Made by a program: the position numbers and the translations under genes. Below, piece by piece: positions 5,837-13,097 of a stretch of DNA of 19,171 bases. The notes under the pieces are model-generated. The model was given only the letters and a program-made list of their open reading frames with translations. It made no database searches and was not told the DNA's origin. Source of the stretch: DATAYF01 sp036272735 (GTDB taxonomy: Bacteria; Chloroflexota; Ktedonobacteria; Ktedonobacterales; Ktedonobacteraceae). The stretch is from assembly GCA_036272735.1 (NCBI GenBank), contig DATAYF010000754.1, forward strand, positions 1 to 19,171, in the 5' to 3' direction. The stretch's first letter is position 1, and each line of letters begins with the position of its first letter.

Positions 5837-7342
5837 TCACGCGGCCTGTGATTCATCATCCACGTGCGAGAGCGGGCGGGCGATACTTTCCAAAGATTGC
5901 CGTTCAGCCTTGACACCAAAGAAAATGGCGATGACGCCAGCGGCTATCATCAGAACCGCGCCGATCAAATTGCCATAAAAGACGTTGATGGCCTGGTGGG
6001 TCTGAATCAACGTGCCAAAAAGTAGGGGCGATAGCGCACCACCCAGCCCGGTACCAACGGCGTAGAAGAGCGCGATTGCTAGCGCACGTATCTCTAAAGG
6101 GAACACTTCGCTCACGGTCAGGTAGGCCGAACTTGCGCCAGCTGAGGCAAAGAAGAAGACAGCCGACCAGCAAATCGTCTGTGTGACCGCGTTCAACACG
6201 CCTATCGTCAGCAACCAGCCTGTGATGGCTAGCAACACGCCAGAGGTAATATAGGTGAAACTGATCATCTGTTTGCGTCCGATGGTATCGAAGAAACGCC
6301 CCAGGGTTAGCGGCCCCAGGACGTTGCCGATGGCAAAGGGGATCACGTAAAATCCGGCATTTGCGGCGGGGATGTTGAAGAAGGTCGTGAGCACCAGGGC
6401 GTAGGTAAAAGTAATGGAGTTATAAAGAAAAGCCTGCCCGATCATCAGCGAGAGGCCAAGCAGCGAGCGCGTCGGATAATCCCTGAGCATTGTCTTGGCG
6501 ATCCGCGTGAAGCTCACGGTGCCCTGGGGGCGAATCATAATTGTCCCCTGGGGTTCTGGCAGCCTGTCCAGGTGCTCTTCGCGCATTATTTGTTGCTCGA
6601 TGCTGTCCACCACCCTGTTCGCCTCGTCAAATCTGCCGTGCATCATCAGCCAGCGCGGACTCTCCGGTACATAGTGCCGTACCACTAACACAGCCAGGCC
6701 CAGTATAGCCCCTAAGCCAAAGGCCAGACGCCAGCCCAGATCTATCGGTAGCAGGTTAGGATTGAGCAAGACAGCGGTCAGCGCGGCACCAAACGCGGTT
6801 CCGATCCACCACGTGCTATTGATCACCAGATCAGTCCAGCCGCGTGCCCGTGCCGGAATTAGCTCGTCAATAGCCGAGTTAATGGCCGCGTATTCACCAC
6901 CAATGCCCGCGCCAGTCAGCAGGCGACAGACGGCAAACCAGATAAAATTGGACGAAAACGCTGTCAAAACTGTCGCGATCAGATAGAGGCCCAGGGTAAT
7001 CATAAATAGCTTCTTGCGTCCCAGGCGGTCTGTCAGGCGTCCAAAGACCAGTGCCCCGACGACAGCACCGATCAGGTAGATTGAGGCTGCCCCGGTGATC
7101 TCCACATCGCTCAGGTGGAGTGTGTGAACATCTTTGAGCACGGGGGCAATCGAGCCGACAATCGTGACTTCAAGGCCATCAAGGATCCACGTGATGCCCA
7201 GTGCGGTAATGACAAGCCAGTGCCAGCGGCTCCAGGGCAGACGATCCATACGTGCAGGCACATTCGTTTTGGTGGCTGGTCCAACGTTGGGTGAGCGCAA
7301 GGAATCACCCTTCCCAGGCATGAAACCGCTGTGTTCCATCAT
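5837..7342 (-). CDS. MFS transporter, 12-TM metabolite porter type
   Basis: A 501-residue, strongly hydrophobic protein with a soluble N-terminal tail of about 40 residues and two six-helix halves. Hallmarks are LDGLE in TM1, the loop 2-3 motif GRLTDRLGRKK, GAGIGGEY in TM4 and PESPRWL after TM6, which together place it near the sugar and organic-acid proton symporters. The central cytoplasmic loop after PESPRWL is long. The substrate cannot be read from the sequence. It sits upstream of the nitrilase-fold gene in the same direction with a 205-bp gap carrying an inverted repeat and promoter, so the two may share a pathway but not necessarily one transcript. The start at ATG7342 has only a weak GAGA-type ribosome binding site; the adjacent ATG7339 is equally possible. 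Confidence 0.9.
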   Translation of the reverse strand: MMEHSGFMPGKGDSLRSPNVGPATKTNVPARMDRLPWSRWHWLVITALGITWILDGLEVTIVGSIAPVLKDVHTLHLSDVEITGAASIYLIGAVVGALVFGRLTDRLGRKKLFMITLGLYLIATVLTAFSSNFIWFAVCRLLTGAGIGGEYAAINSAIDELIPARARGWTDLVINSTWWIGTAFGAALTAVLLNPNLLPIDLGWRLAFGLGAILGLAVLVVRHYVPESPRWLMMHGRFDEANRVVDSIEQQIMREEHLDRLPEPQGTIMIRPQGTVSFTRIAKTMLRDYPTRSLLGLSLMIGQAFLYNSITFTYALVLTTFFNIPAANAGFYVIPFAIGNVLGPLTLGRFFDTIGRKQMISFTYITSGVLLAITGWLLTIGVLNAVTQTICWSAVFFFASAGASSAYLTVSEVFPLEIRALAIALFYAVGTGLGGALSPLLFGTLIQTHQAINVFYGNLIGAVLMIAAGVIAIFFGVKAERQSLESIARPLSHVDDESQAA

Positions 7343-7434
7343 GCATCTCTTTCATTGGAATGTACTATCTCTTGGGGTGGTCGTTTTGCCTGATACACGT
7401 TGACACAGTAAATTAAGTTTCAGTCAAGTATCGC

Positions 7435-8268
7435 CTACACGGTTGGTGCGCGCCAGTAGCGCCGGTTGGTCAGATTATCCCCAGGCTGACTTGCCGTGCT
7501 GGCAACAAGTCCAGCGTATTGTAGGTGATAGATGGCTTCAAGCAATACGCTCAGACGTGGGTGATTCAACATTGGTTTTAACGCATGATGGAGTTCCATC
7601 AGCGTGCAGCTAGTGTATTCATCACGCGGTAGGGCTGCTAACACCTGATTGGCCAGATGTTGCTGTGCCTGGTGGCGCTGAGTCGTTTCTGGTATATCCT
7701 GCACTGGCTGTGCTGGTGGCATGAAACGTATCTCAAAGCGGCAAGCACTGGCTCCTTTACGCATACAGGTGCGTTCGACCACCTCGACTTCTTCTCCGAA
7801 GCGTTGTGCTGCACCCTCTATAGCTCCCACCAACACGCTACACAATTGGCGTGGGCTGTCGTATATCAATGTCAGTCCCTGTGGATCCGTGGGATGGGCA
7901 GCATACTCGAACAGTGGTGGCGTGAGAGCTTCGGGAGTAAGACGCATCTGTGCATGGGCCTGGCGCATCATCAGTAGTAATTCCCGGCTGGTATGCACCT
8001 TCCTTAATAGATAGGCGCACAGGTGGCTTGTCAGGCTATTTAGGATGAAATAGCGGCCGTATTCGCGCAAGAGCACTTCGGCAGGCTGTGCGGTGAGCGT
8101 ACTTGCCATGCCAACGCCTGTGAGCAACGTCTCGTCGCTATAGACGTGACTTGCCACTGGTGTATGCAACGGGGTTTCTTCTAAAGCTGCGCGATATCGA
8201 TTGAGTAAATGAGTGCCAAAGCGCTCACCCAGATATTTCTCCCAGGTGACAAAAATTAAACCATGCAT
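7435..8268 (-). CDS. H-NOX haem gas-sensor domain with C-terminal winged-helix-like extension
   Basis: A 277-residue cytoplasmic protein. Residues 1-182 fit the H-NOX (HNOB) haem domain that binds NO or O2. The N-terminus MHGLIFVTWEKYLGERFG matches the family opening; H105 (QAHAQM) occupies the proximal haem ligand position; LTPP at 115-118 follows as expected; and YDSPR (136-140) is the invariant Y-x-S-x-R haem propionate motif. AIEGAAQRFGEEVEV then matches the C-terminal helix and strand. Residues about 197-277 form an extra region (LANQVLAALP, then LLEAIYHLQYAGLV) with winged-helix character, which would make this a one-component NO-responsive regulator. That DNA-binding role is inference. 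AGGAGAAG lies 5 nt upstream of ATG8268. The gene is 102 bp downstream of the split-barrel gene on the same strand, and they probably form an operon. Confidence 0.87.
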   Translation of the reverse strand: MHGLIFVTWEKYLGERFGTHLLNRYRAALEETPLHTPVASHVYSDETLLTGVGMASTLTAQPAEVLLREYGRYFILNSLTSHLCAYLLRKVHTSRELLLMMRQAHAQMRLTPEALTPPLFEYAAHPTDPQGLTLIYDSPRQLCSVLVGAIEGAAQRFGEEVEVVERTCMRKGASACRFEIRFMPPAQPVQDIPETTQRHQAQQHLANQVLAALPRDEYTSCTLMELHHALKPMLNHPRLSVLLEAIYHLQYAGLVASTASQPGDNLTNRRYWRAPTV

Positions 8269-8370
8269 ATGGTCTTCTCCTCATGCATAAAGTACATGTA
8301 GTGGTGATAGCCAGTGCCTCTGCGCTGCAAGTGCGAGGCGTCACAGCGAGTTCCTCGCACGTAGTGTTCG

Positions 8371-9405
8371 TTAGAAAGAGCAGCAAGTTCCACGCTCATC
8401 ACGTGCCTGTGGCGATTGAGAGCGAGCGTATTCAAAAGCGAGTGGCGCTGCCCATCCTCCGGTCTGCTGCTCAACATGTTCTACACATAGAACGACGATG
8501 CGCTTAGCACCTGTACATCGATGCCTGAGCCCTGAAGGGAGTTCGCCTGGCTCAAGTACGCACGCTCTTCCGGTGATGCACAACGCTAATTGGTCGACGT
8601 AACTGGGAATGACGAGTGCCGCCTGATCGGTTTCGAGAATATTGCCCAGTGCTTCAAAGGCCCCATTGCCCTCGTAATCAGGTAACAGCACGATCCCTCC
8701 TGGTATTGCCAGGCTGGGCGGCTGCGTGACCAGGAAACCGGGTGCGCCGCCACGATGGTTTACCGCTGCTCTACCAGAACGGTCCACGGTACAGAGAAAA
8801 CATACCGTTTGTTGTGCGATAAAGGATTGTATGTCTTTTGAGAGGGAGGTTTGATGTGCCTCCACTAGTTTCAGTAGTTGTTCAGGAAGGAGCCGTGGTT
8901 GTGCCGGCGATGTGAGACCAGCAACATTGGTCCGAATATATTTGGGACAATGAAAAAACGCTTGTTGCACGTGAAGACGTATCCATATTCCATCATCAGA
9001 GATATTGTCAGTCACTATCTCGGCCTCGCCCTGCACACAAAGCCGTTCACGCGTCGCGTGGCGAATAAAGCACAGGCCAAGGTGAGTAACGTATCCAGAA
9101 AGATGGGCGTGTAGCAAGGCCTGGAAAAGATAAGAAGTTTCGGGATAATGGTCGATGTGTACCAGGCAGGTATAGGCATTAGGGGTCGTAACAAAGCCGG
9201 GCAGCCCCATAACGATGAGCCCACGTGGCTCCCCTTGCAATCCTTGTCCAGCCATCACGCACAGCACTTGCTGCGCAATAAATGCCTGCGCCTGCGAAGT
9301 AAGATATGAAGCCTTTTTCTTATCGAATGCGGCACCACTTGCATGCGTCCCCCAGCGCGCGCGCGCCTCGTTTTGTCCTTCGGATACAGAAACATTGATT
9401 TCCAT
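8371..9405 (-). CDS. Tandem split-barrel protein, PNPOx-like FMN-binding family
   Basis: A 344-residue soluble protein made of two related halves. FIAQQ occurs at 42-46 and 195-199 with the same flanks (AQAFIAQQVLC and IQSFIAQQTVC), and GLPGFVTT (67-74) matches GAPGFLVT (220-227). This is the layout of pyridoxamine-phosphate-oxidase-like FMN split-barrel proteins. The FHCPKYI motif (151-157) is typical of one branch of that family. Such proteins bind FMN or a related flavin or haem and act in redox reactions; the substrate here is unknown. The H-NOX gene follows 102 bp downstream on the same strand, so a nitric-oxide or oxygen stress role is plausible. The C-terminus is short, charged and ends CCSF. 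Start ATG9405 has AAGGATGG about 10 nt upstream. Confidence 0.82.
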   Translation of the reverse strand: MEINVSVSEGQNEARARWGTHASGAAFDKKKASYLTSQAQAFIAQQVLCVMAGQGLQGEPRGLIVMGLPGFVTTPNAYTCLVHIDHYPETSYLFQALLHAHLSGYVTHLGLCFIRHATRERLCVQGEAEIVTDNISDDGIWIRLHVQQAFFHCPKYIRTNVAGLTSPAQPRLLPEQLLKLVEAHQTSLSKDIQSFIAQQTVCFLCTVDRSGRAAVNHRGGAPGFLVTQPPSLAIPGGIVLLPDYEGNGAFEALGNILETDQAALVIPSYVDQLALCITGRACVLEPGELPSGLRHRCTGAKRIVVLCVEHVEQQTGGWAAPLAFEYARSQSPQARDERGTCCSF

Positions 9406-9532
9406 CTACTATTACCATCCTTGAGTAATTTCTTATAGTAAATGCTTGCTCATTTAGATGGTTATTCAACCACGCCTTCTGCCTCTGGCAATGAAGTTGC
9501 TGTTATTGTAAACGAACGAGGCAAATTCCGCC

Positions 9533-9552
9533 ACATAGAAGTACCTCTATGT
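9533..9552. promoter_or_regulatory. 20-bp near-perfect dyad, candidate operator
   Basis: ACATAGA, then A, GTAC, C, then TCTATGT. The arms are perfect, the GTAC centre is itself symmetric, and only one position pair mismatches. It lies about 130 bp upstream of the split-barrel start on the minus strand. Confidence 0.5.
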
Positions 9553-9568
9553 TGGTAATGCATAGTAC

Positions 9569-9632
9569 TTTCTACAATGAGAGCTATGTAAACTCTACAA
9601 TAAGATGCATATTTTCTGTAATGTTGTAGAAA
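9569..9632. promoter_or_regulatory. Spaced inverted TTTCTACAA half-sites
   Basis: TTTCTACAA at 9569-9577 and its exact complement TTGTAGAAA at 9624-9632, with a third partial site CTCTACAA at 9593-9600. Repeated half-sites near a regulator gene suggest binding sites for a dimeric protein, though the spacing of 46 bp is wide. Confidence 0.4.
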
Positions 9633-9773
9633 TACGTCTGGTAGAAGCGCATGGATTACCACCAGAGGAACGATTTCTGTAAGGGAATCGTCGTCAATAA
9701 GGATTGGGGGCTGATTGCTTAGCTTTTTACTTCATAGTGGAAACTGCGTGTCAACGTTCAGCAACCTATGCCA

Positions 9774-10025
9774 TCATTGCTCGTTGTCCCAGGCTTCATC
9801 TTCGCCTACAATCGTGTTGATCGTATAGATGGTATTAACGGTATCGACCGGCGCGTCCATGCCCACAGGCCCTAGACCCTGGGCGTAGCGCCCCTTATCC
9901 ACGTCAGTTTTTTGCTGAGATTTCGCGACCATGTATTCATCTAACCAACGGGCCAATAGCGCGCCAGCGGCGGCACCGCCAGCCAGGGCTGTGATTCTAA
10001 GCAGTGCTGTGACGACATTATTCAT
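9774..10025 (-). CDS. Small putative membrane-anchored protein, 83 residues
   Basis: A short protein with an N-terminal hydrophobic, Ala/Gly-rich helix (about 5-26, VTALLRITALAGGAAAGALL) and a polar, acidic C-terminal tail ending EDEAWDNEQ. This fits a single-pass membrane or membrane-associated protein with its tail in the cytoplasm, though the orientation is inferred from the charge pattern only. AAGGAAGG and AAGGA lie just upstream of ATG10025. A minus-strand TATAAT at 10107 to 10102 supports expression. No family is recognised. It is divergent from the adenine deaminase operon. Confidence 0.65.
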   Translation of the reverse strand: MNNVVTALLRITALAGGAAAGALLARWLDEYMVAKSQQKTDVDKGRYAQGLGPVGMDAPVDTVNTIYTINTIVGEDEAWDNEQ

Positions 10026-10101
10026 AAATCCTTGCCTTCCTTATCTATCTCACGAGCTTACGTTATTCTATCTCGTTGTCAACCATGTGCTCCCTTCTTT
10101 A

Positions 10102-10107
10102 ATTATA
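10102..10107 (-). promoter_or_regulatory. -10 element for the small membrane protein gene
   Basis: Perfect TATAAT on the minus strand about 77 bp before the start codon. No good -35 and no TGN extension, so it is less certain than the other promoters. Confidence 0.45.
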
Positions 10108-10153
10108 CGAAATAAGTAGGGGTATCCGCTGATGCTGTTGGAAATTTGTCGTC

Positions 10154-10209
10154 AACACATAAAGAAACGTTAATGGTTTCCGGAAACCATTAACGTTTCT
10201 TTATGTGTT
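10154..10209. repeat. Perfect 56-bp palindrome (copy 2)
   Basis: Two 28-bp arms with the centre between 10181 and 10182, with the same central 24 bp (TTAATGGTTTCC and its complement) as copy 1. Of 28 arm positions, 23 are identical to copy 1, and each of the 5 differences is mirrored in the opposite arm, so symmetry is preserved. Here it lies between divergent genes, not convergent ones, which makes a simple terminator role less likely. Confidence 0.92.
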
Positions 10210-10308
10210 TAACTGTTGGCCGCCCTTGCTCACCGCCAGCTAAAAGCGCTGCTGCCTACCCATAATGGTTACGTTTTTTGCCAGAACTACGAGAAATCCT
10301 GATAGGTG

Positions 10309-10317
10309 TGCTAAAAT
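10309..10317 (+). promoter_or_regulatory. Extended -10 promoter of the purine operon
   Basis: TGC followed by TAAAAT (10312-10317), with no clear -35. The predicted start near 10324 gives about 60 nt of leader before ATG10384. Confidence 0.5.
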
Positions 10318-10383
10318 CAGCTATTGAGCCCGGTACTTTGGCGTATCGGCGTGGCCTTGCGTTCTAAAAGATGAGAAGGTGTT

Positions 10384-12114
10384 ATGGAAGAGCTTCGGCA
10401 GCGTATACAGGTGGCACGCGGCGAAATTCCGGCAGATCTCGTGTTGCGTAATGCTCGATTGGTCAATGTTTGTAGTAGCGAATGTTACCTGGCGGATATC
10501 GCGGTCTTTCGTGGACAGGTGGTAGGGGTAAGCACATCCGGTGAGAGATACCAGGGGCGCGAAGTGCGCGATATCGAGGGCCGTTGGTTGGCCCCTGGTC
10601 TAATAGATGGGCATATGCACATCGAGAGCACCATGCTCACACTGCCTGAATTTGCACGGGTTGTCGTGCCGCGAGGCGTGACGGCGGTGATGCTTGATCC
10701 TCATGAATTTGCGAATGTGCTGGGTGTGGCAGGGATTCGTTACGTGTTAGAGGCGGGACAAAACCTGCCGCTCTCAGCCTACGTGATGCTTTCTTCATGC
10801 GTGCCCGCCTCTCCTTTTGAGAGTCCGTATCGTGTACTACTGGCTGCTGATCTATTGACGTTGCTACAAGATCAGCGCGTGCTCGGCCTGGCCGAGATGA
10901 TGAACGTGCCCGGTGTGTTGCAAGGTGACGAGCAGGTGCTGGCAAAAATTGCCACGACCCTGGATGCTGGCCTGGTTGTAGACGGACATGCTCCTGGTTT
11001 ATCTGGTCGTGACCTCAACGCGTATGCTGCTGCTGGTATTATGTCCGATCACGAATGTACCACCGTTGAAGAGGCGTGGGAGCGTCTGCGACTGGGCATG
11101 TGGCTGATGATCCGTGAAGGCTCGGCGGCCTGCAATCTCGACGCGCTTTTACCGCTGGTACGCGAACTGCATCCCCCGCGCGCCTTTTTTGTGACCGATG
11201 ACCGCGATCCCTTGGACCTGACGACGCGCGGCCATATCGATTCGATGGTGCGACGGGCCATCGAGCTAGGGCTTGATCCGGTGGAGGCGATTCGGCTGGC
11301 TACTTATAATACGGCCCAATATTTCCGCTTATTTGATCGTGGTGCCATCGCTCCTGGTTTTGTTGCTGACCTGGTCGTATTGGATGATCTGGCCTCTTTC
11401 AAGGTCGAGTCGGTCTACAAGGCCGGGTCGTTGGTCGCTCAGCGTGGGGACTTGCTGCAACAACCTTCGGCACACGCGTTCTCAGGTATGACCGATACCG
11501 TGCATATCGGTACGATTACTCCTGAGCACCTGCGTATTGCTGGCGTTGTGGGTCCAGTCGAGGTGGTGGGTATCGAGCCGGGACAGATTACCACGCGACA
11601 TTTGCAGGAAGCCGCGTCTGTGCGCAATGGGGAGATTGTGGCTGATCCTGCTCGTGATCTGCTCAAGCTCGCGGTGATCGAGCGTCACCATGCCAGTGGT
11701 CGCGTTGGGTTGGGATTGGTGAAGGGCTTTGGTTTGCGCCAGGGGGCCATCGCTTCAAGTGTGGCGCACGATGCACACAATCTGATTATCGCGGGCGCGA
11801 ACGATGCCGATATGCTACAAGCTGCGTATGCCTTGCAAGACCTGGGTGGTGGTTTCGTCTGTGTTGTGGATGGTGAGATACGGGCCAGCGTGCCTTTACC
11901 GCTGGGCGGCCTGGTCTCTCCGCTGCCCGCTGCCGAACTGGTGCAACAGTTGCGCGCGCTGGATACTACTATTTCCGCGCTCGGTTGTACCTTAGATCAT
12001 CCCTGCATGACCTTGAGTTTTCTTGCGCTTTCGGTGATTCCGGCGCTCAAGCTAACTGATCGCGGGTTGATCGACGTCGAAACATCTACTTTACTGCCAT
12101 TACAATCCTATTGA
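10384..12114 (+). CDS. ade: Adenine deaminase
   Basis: This 576-residue amidohydrolase converts adenine to hypoxanthine plus ammonia, the entry step of adenine breakdown, in the cytoplasm. Metal-site and family motifs run in the expected order: HMHIES (H77, H79), DPHEFANVLG (105-114), GLAEMMNVPG (E171), DGHAPGLSG (H202), SDHE (H223) and TDDRDP (271-276), where many homologues have His in place of the second Asp of DRDP. The C-terminal domain typical of Ade proteins is present, with VAHDAHNLIIAGANDADM and LPLGGL. Length is normal for the family. AAGG lies shortly before ATG10384. It is first in an operon with two molybdenum-hydroxylase genes, the next of which starts 11 bp past its stop, so adenine-derived hypoxanthine is a likely substrate downstream. 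Confidence 0.95.
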   Translation: MEELRQRIQVARGEIPADLVLRNARLVNVCSSECYLADIAVFRGQVVGVSTSGERYQGREVRDIEGRWLAPGLIDGHMHIESTMLTLPEFARVVVPRGVTAVMLDPHEFANVLGVAGIRYVLEAGQNLPLSAYVMLSSCVPASPFESPYRVLLAADLLTLLQDQRVLGLAEMMNVPGVLQGDEQVLAKIATTLDAGLVVDGHAPGLSGRDLNAYAAAGIMSDHECTTVEEAWERLRLGMWLMIREGSAACNLDALLPLVRELHPPRAFFVTDDRDPLDLTTRGHIDSMVRRAIELGLDPVEAIRLATYNTAQYFRLFDRGAIAPGFVADLVVLDDLASFKVESVYKAGSLVAQRGDLLQQPSAHAFSGMTDTVHIGTITPEHLRIAGVVGPVEVVGIEPGQITTRHLQEAASVRNGEIVADPARDLLKLAVIERHHASGRVGLGLVKGFGLRQGAIASSVAHDAHNLIIAGANDADMLQAAYALQDLGGGFVCVVDGEIRASVPLPLGGLVSPLPAAELVQQLRALDTTISALGCTLDHPCMTLSFLALSVIPALKLTDRGLIDVETSTLLPLQSY

Positions 12115-12125
12115 AGGTAGTTCCT

Positions 12126-13094
12126 ATGTTACTAAAGCTCGTTGAATATCATTGGGCGGAGCATATCGACGACGCGCTGCTCTTGCTCGCCAGGTTGGAT
12201 ACCAGGACGGTACCATTGGCCGGAGGGACCCACTTGTTGGGTCTACAAGATGAGAGTATCGAGGCCGTGGTTGATCTGCGTGATCTCGACCTCGCCACTA
12301 TTTCAGAGACGCCGCAAGGCCTGCACATTGGCGCGATGGCGACGTTACAAGACATGGTTGATGCTCCTGTGCTCAAGTCATTTGCCTCTGGCCTGATCTC
12401 GCGTGCCGCGCTGCTCTCATCGTCCTCGCGCCTCATTCGCAATTGCGCGACGCTTGGTGGCACTCTAGGCGCTGGTGTCGCGTCACAGGCTGACCTGCTG
12501 ACCGCGCTGGTCGCTCTGGATGCGCAAGTTGTCGTGCGTTCTGGCTCGAAAACCGAGTTGAATCTCAGTGGCGGCACCTTTGAGCGTCCCGGCCTGGCGC
12601 TGTCTGGTGTGGTCTTCAAGGGCAAGCAGGAGCGCCGCGTACCCTGTGGCATGTTTAATTTAGAACGGCGTCCCAACGAATTGATTGTTGAGGTGATTGT
12701 GCCAGCTCTACGTGCTGGAAGCGGTACGTCTTTGCTGCGCGTGAGCCGCAGTGCGAACGATGTAGCCCTATTGAACGTTGCGGCCCTGGTCGAAATAGAA
12801 GAAGATGTATACAAACGGGCGCGCGTGGCCTTTGGTGGCGTTAATATGGAGCCGGTACGCGTGCTGGGCATTGAACGCCAGCTTGAGGGCCAGGCGGTGG
12901 CGCGTTCTGATGATACGCAGCGCCTCTTGAATGTGGTGCGTAGCAGTATGGCTGATTTTCGCCCCCCCGATGATGCGCGTGCGAGCAGTGGCTATCGCCG
13001 TGTGTGCGGCGTCAACCTGGCCTACCGGGCGCTGGAAGAGGCAACGGGTATAGCCCAATGGCGGGGTGTGGTCTCTTCAGAAAGGGGGGTGTAA
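12126..13094 (+). CDS. FAD-binding subunit of a molybdenum hydroxylase (xanthine dehydrogenase family)
   Basis: A 322-residue protein with the CoxM/XdhB-type FAD domain. AGGTH (32-36) is the pyrophosphate-binding loop; IGAMATLQDM (68-77) and IRNCATLGGTLG (104-115) are the other two FAD signature stretches; and a C-terminal CO-dehydrogenase-flavoprotein domain follows (about 215-310). It passes electrons from the iron-sulfur clusters of its partner to an acceptor. ATG12126 is preferred over TTG12111 because GAAGG (12113-12117) lies 8 nt upstream. The stop is 3 bp before the next gene, and the pair will act as one enzyme. Confidence 0.92.
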   Translation: MLLKLVEYHWAEHIDDALLLLARLDTRTVPLAGGTHLLGLQDESIEAVVDLRDLDLATISETPQGLHIGAMATLQDMVDAPVLKSFASGLISRAALLSSSSRLIRNCATLGGTLGAGVASQADLLTALVALDAQVVVRSGSKTELNLSGGTFERPGLALSGVVFKGKQERRVPCGMFNLERRPNELIVEVIVPALRAGSGTSLLRVSRSANDVALLNVAALVEIEEDVYKRARVAFGGVNMEPVRVLGIERQLEGQAVARSDDTQRLLNVVRSSMADFRPPDDARASSGYRRVCGVNLAYRALEEATGIAQWRGVVSSERGV

Positions 13095-13097
13095 CTT

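Larger units (their letters stand above)
9406..9773. other. AT-rich intergenic region upstream of the split-barrel/H-NOX pair
   Basis: I see no convincing gene. A weak minus-strand TATAAG (9437 to 9432) could serve as -10 for the split-barrel gene. A 20-bp dyad with one mismatch lies at 9533-9552 and a spaced TTTCTACAA/TTGTAGAAA pair at 9569-9632. The 66-residue minus-strand ORF at 9462-9662 has no ribosome binding site or recognisable motif. Confidence 0.5.
10026..10383. other. Divergent intergenic region with palindrome and promoters
   Basis: Minus-strand TATAAT (10107 to 10102) points toward the 83-residue gene, and a minus-strand TTGACA (10082 to 10077) is a second -35 candidate. The 56-bp palindrome copy 2 sits at 10154-10209, and the plus-strand promoter of the deaminase operon at 10309-10317. 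I see no gene and no purine-riboswitch-like fold between the promoter and ATG10384. Confidence 0.5.

Noticed and set aside
9462..9662. Minus-strand 66-residue ORF
   Set aside because: No ribosome binding site, no motif, and it covers the dyad cluster in an AT-rich gap.
10318..10383. Purine riboswitch ahead of adenine deaminase
   Set aside because: The leader is about 60 nt and lacks the conserved three-way-junction sequences.
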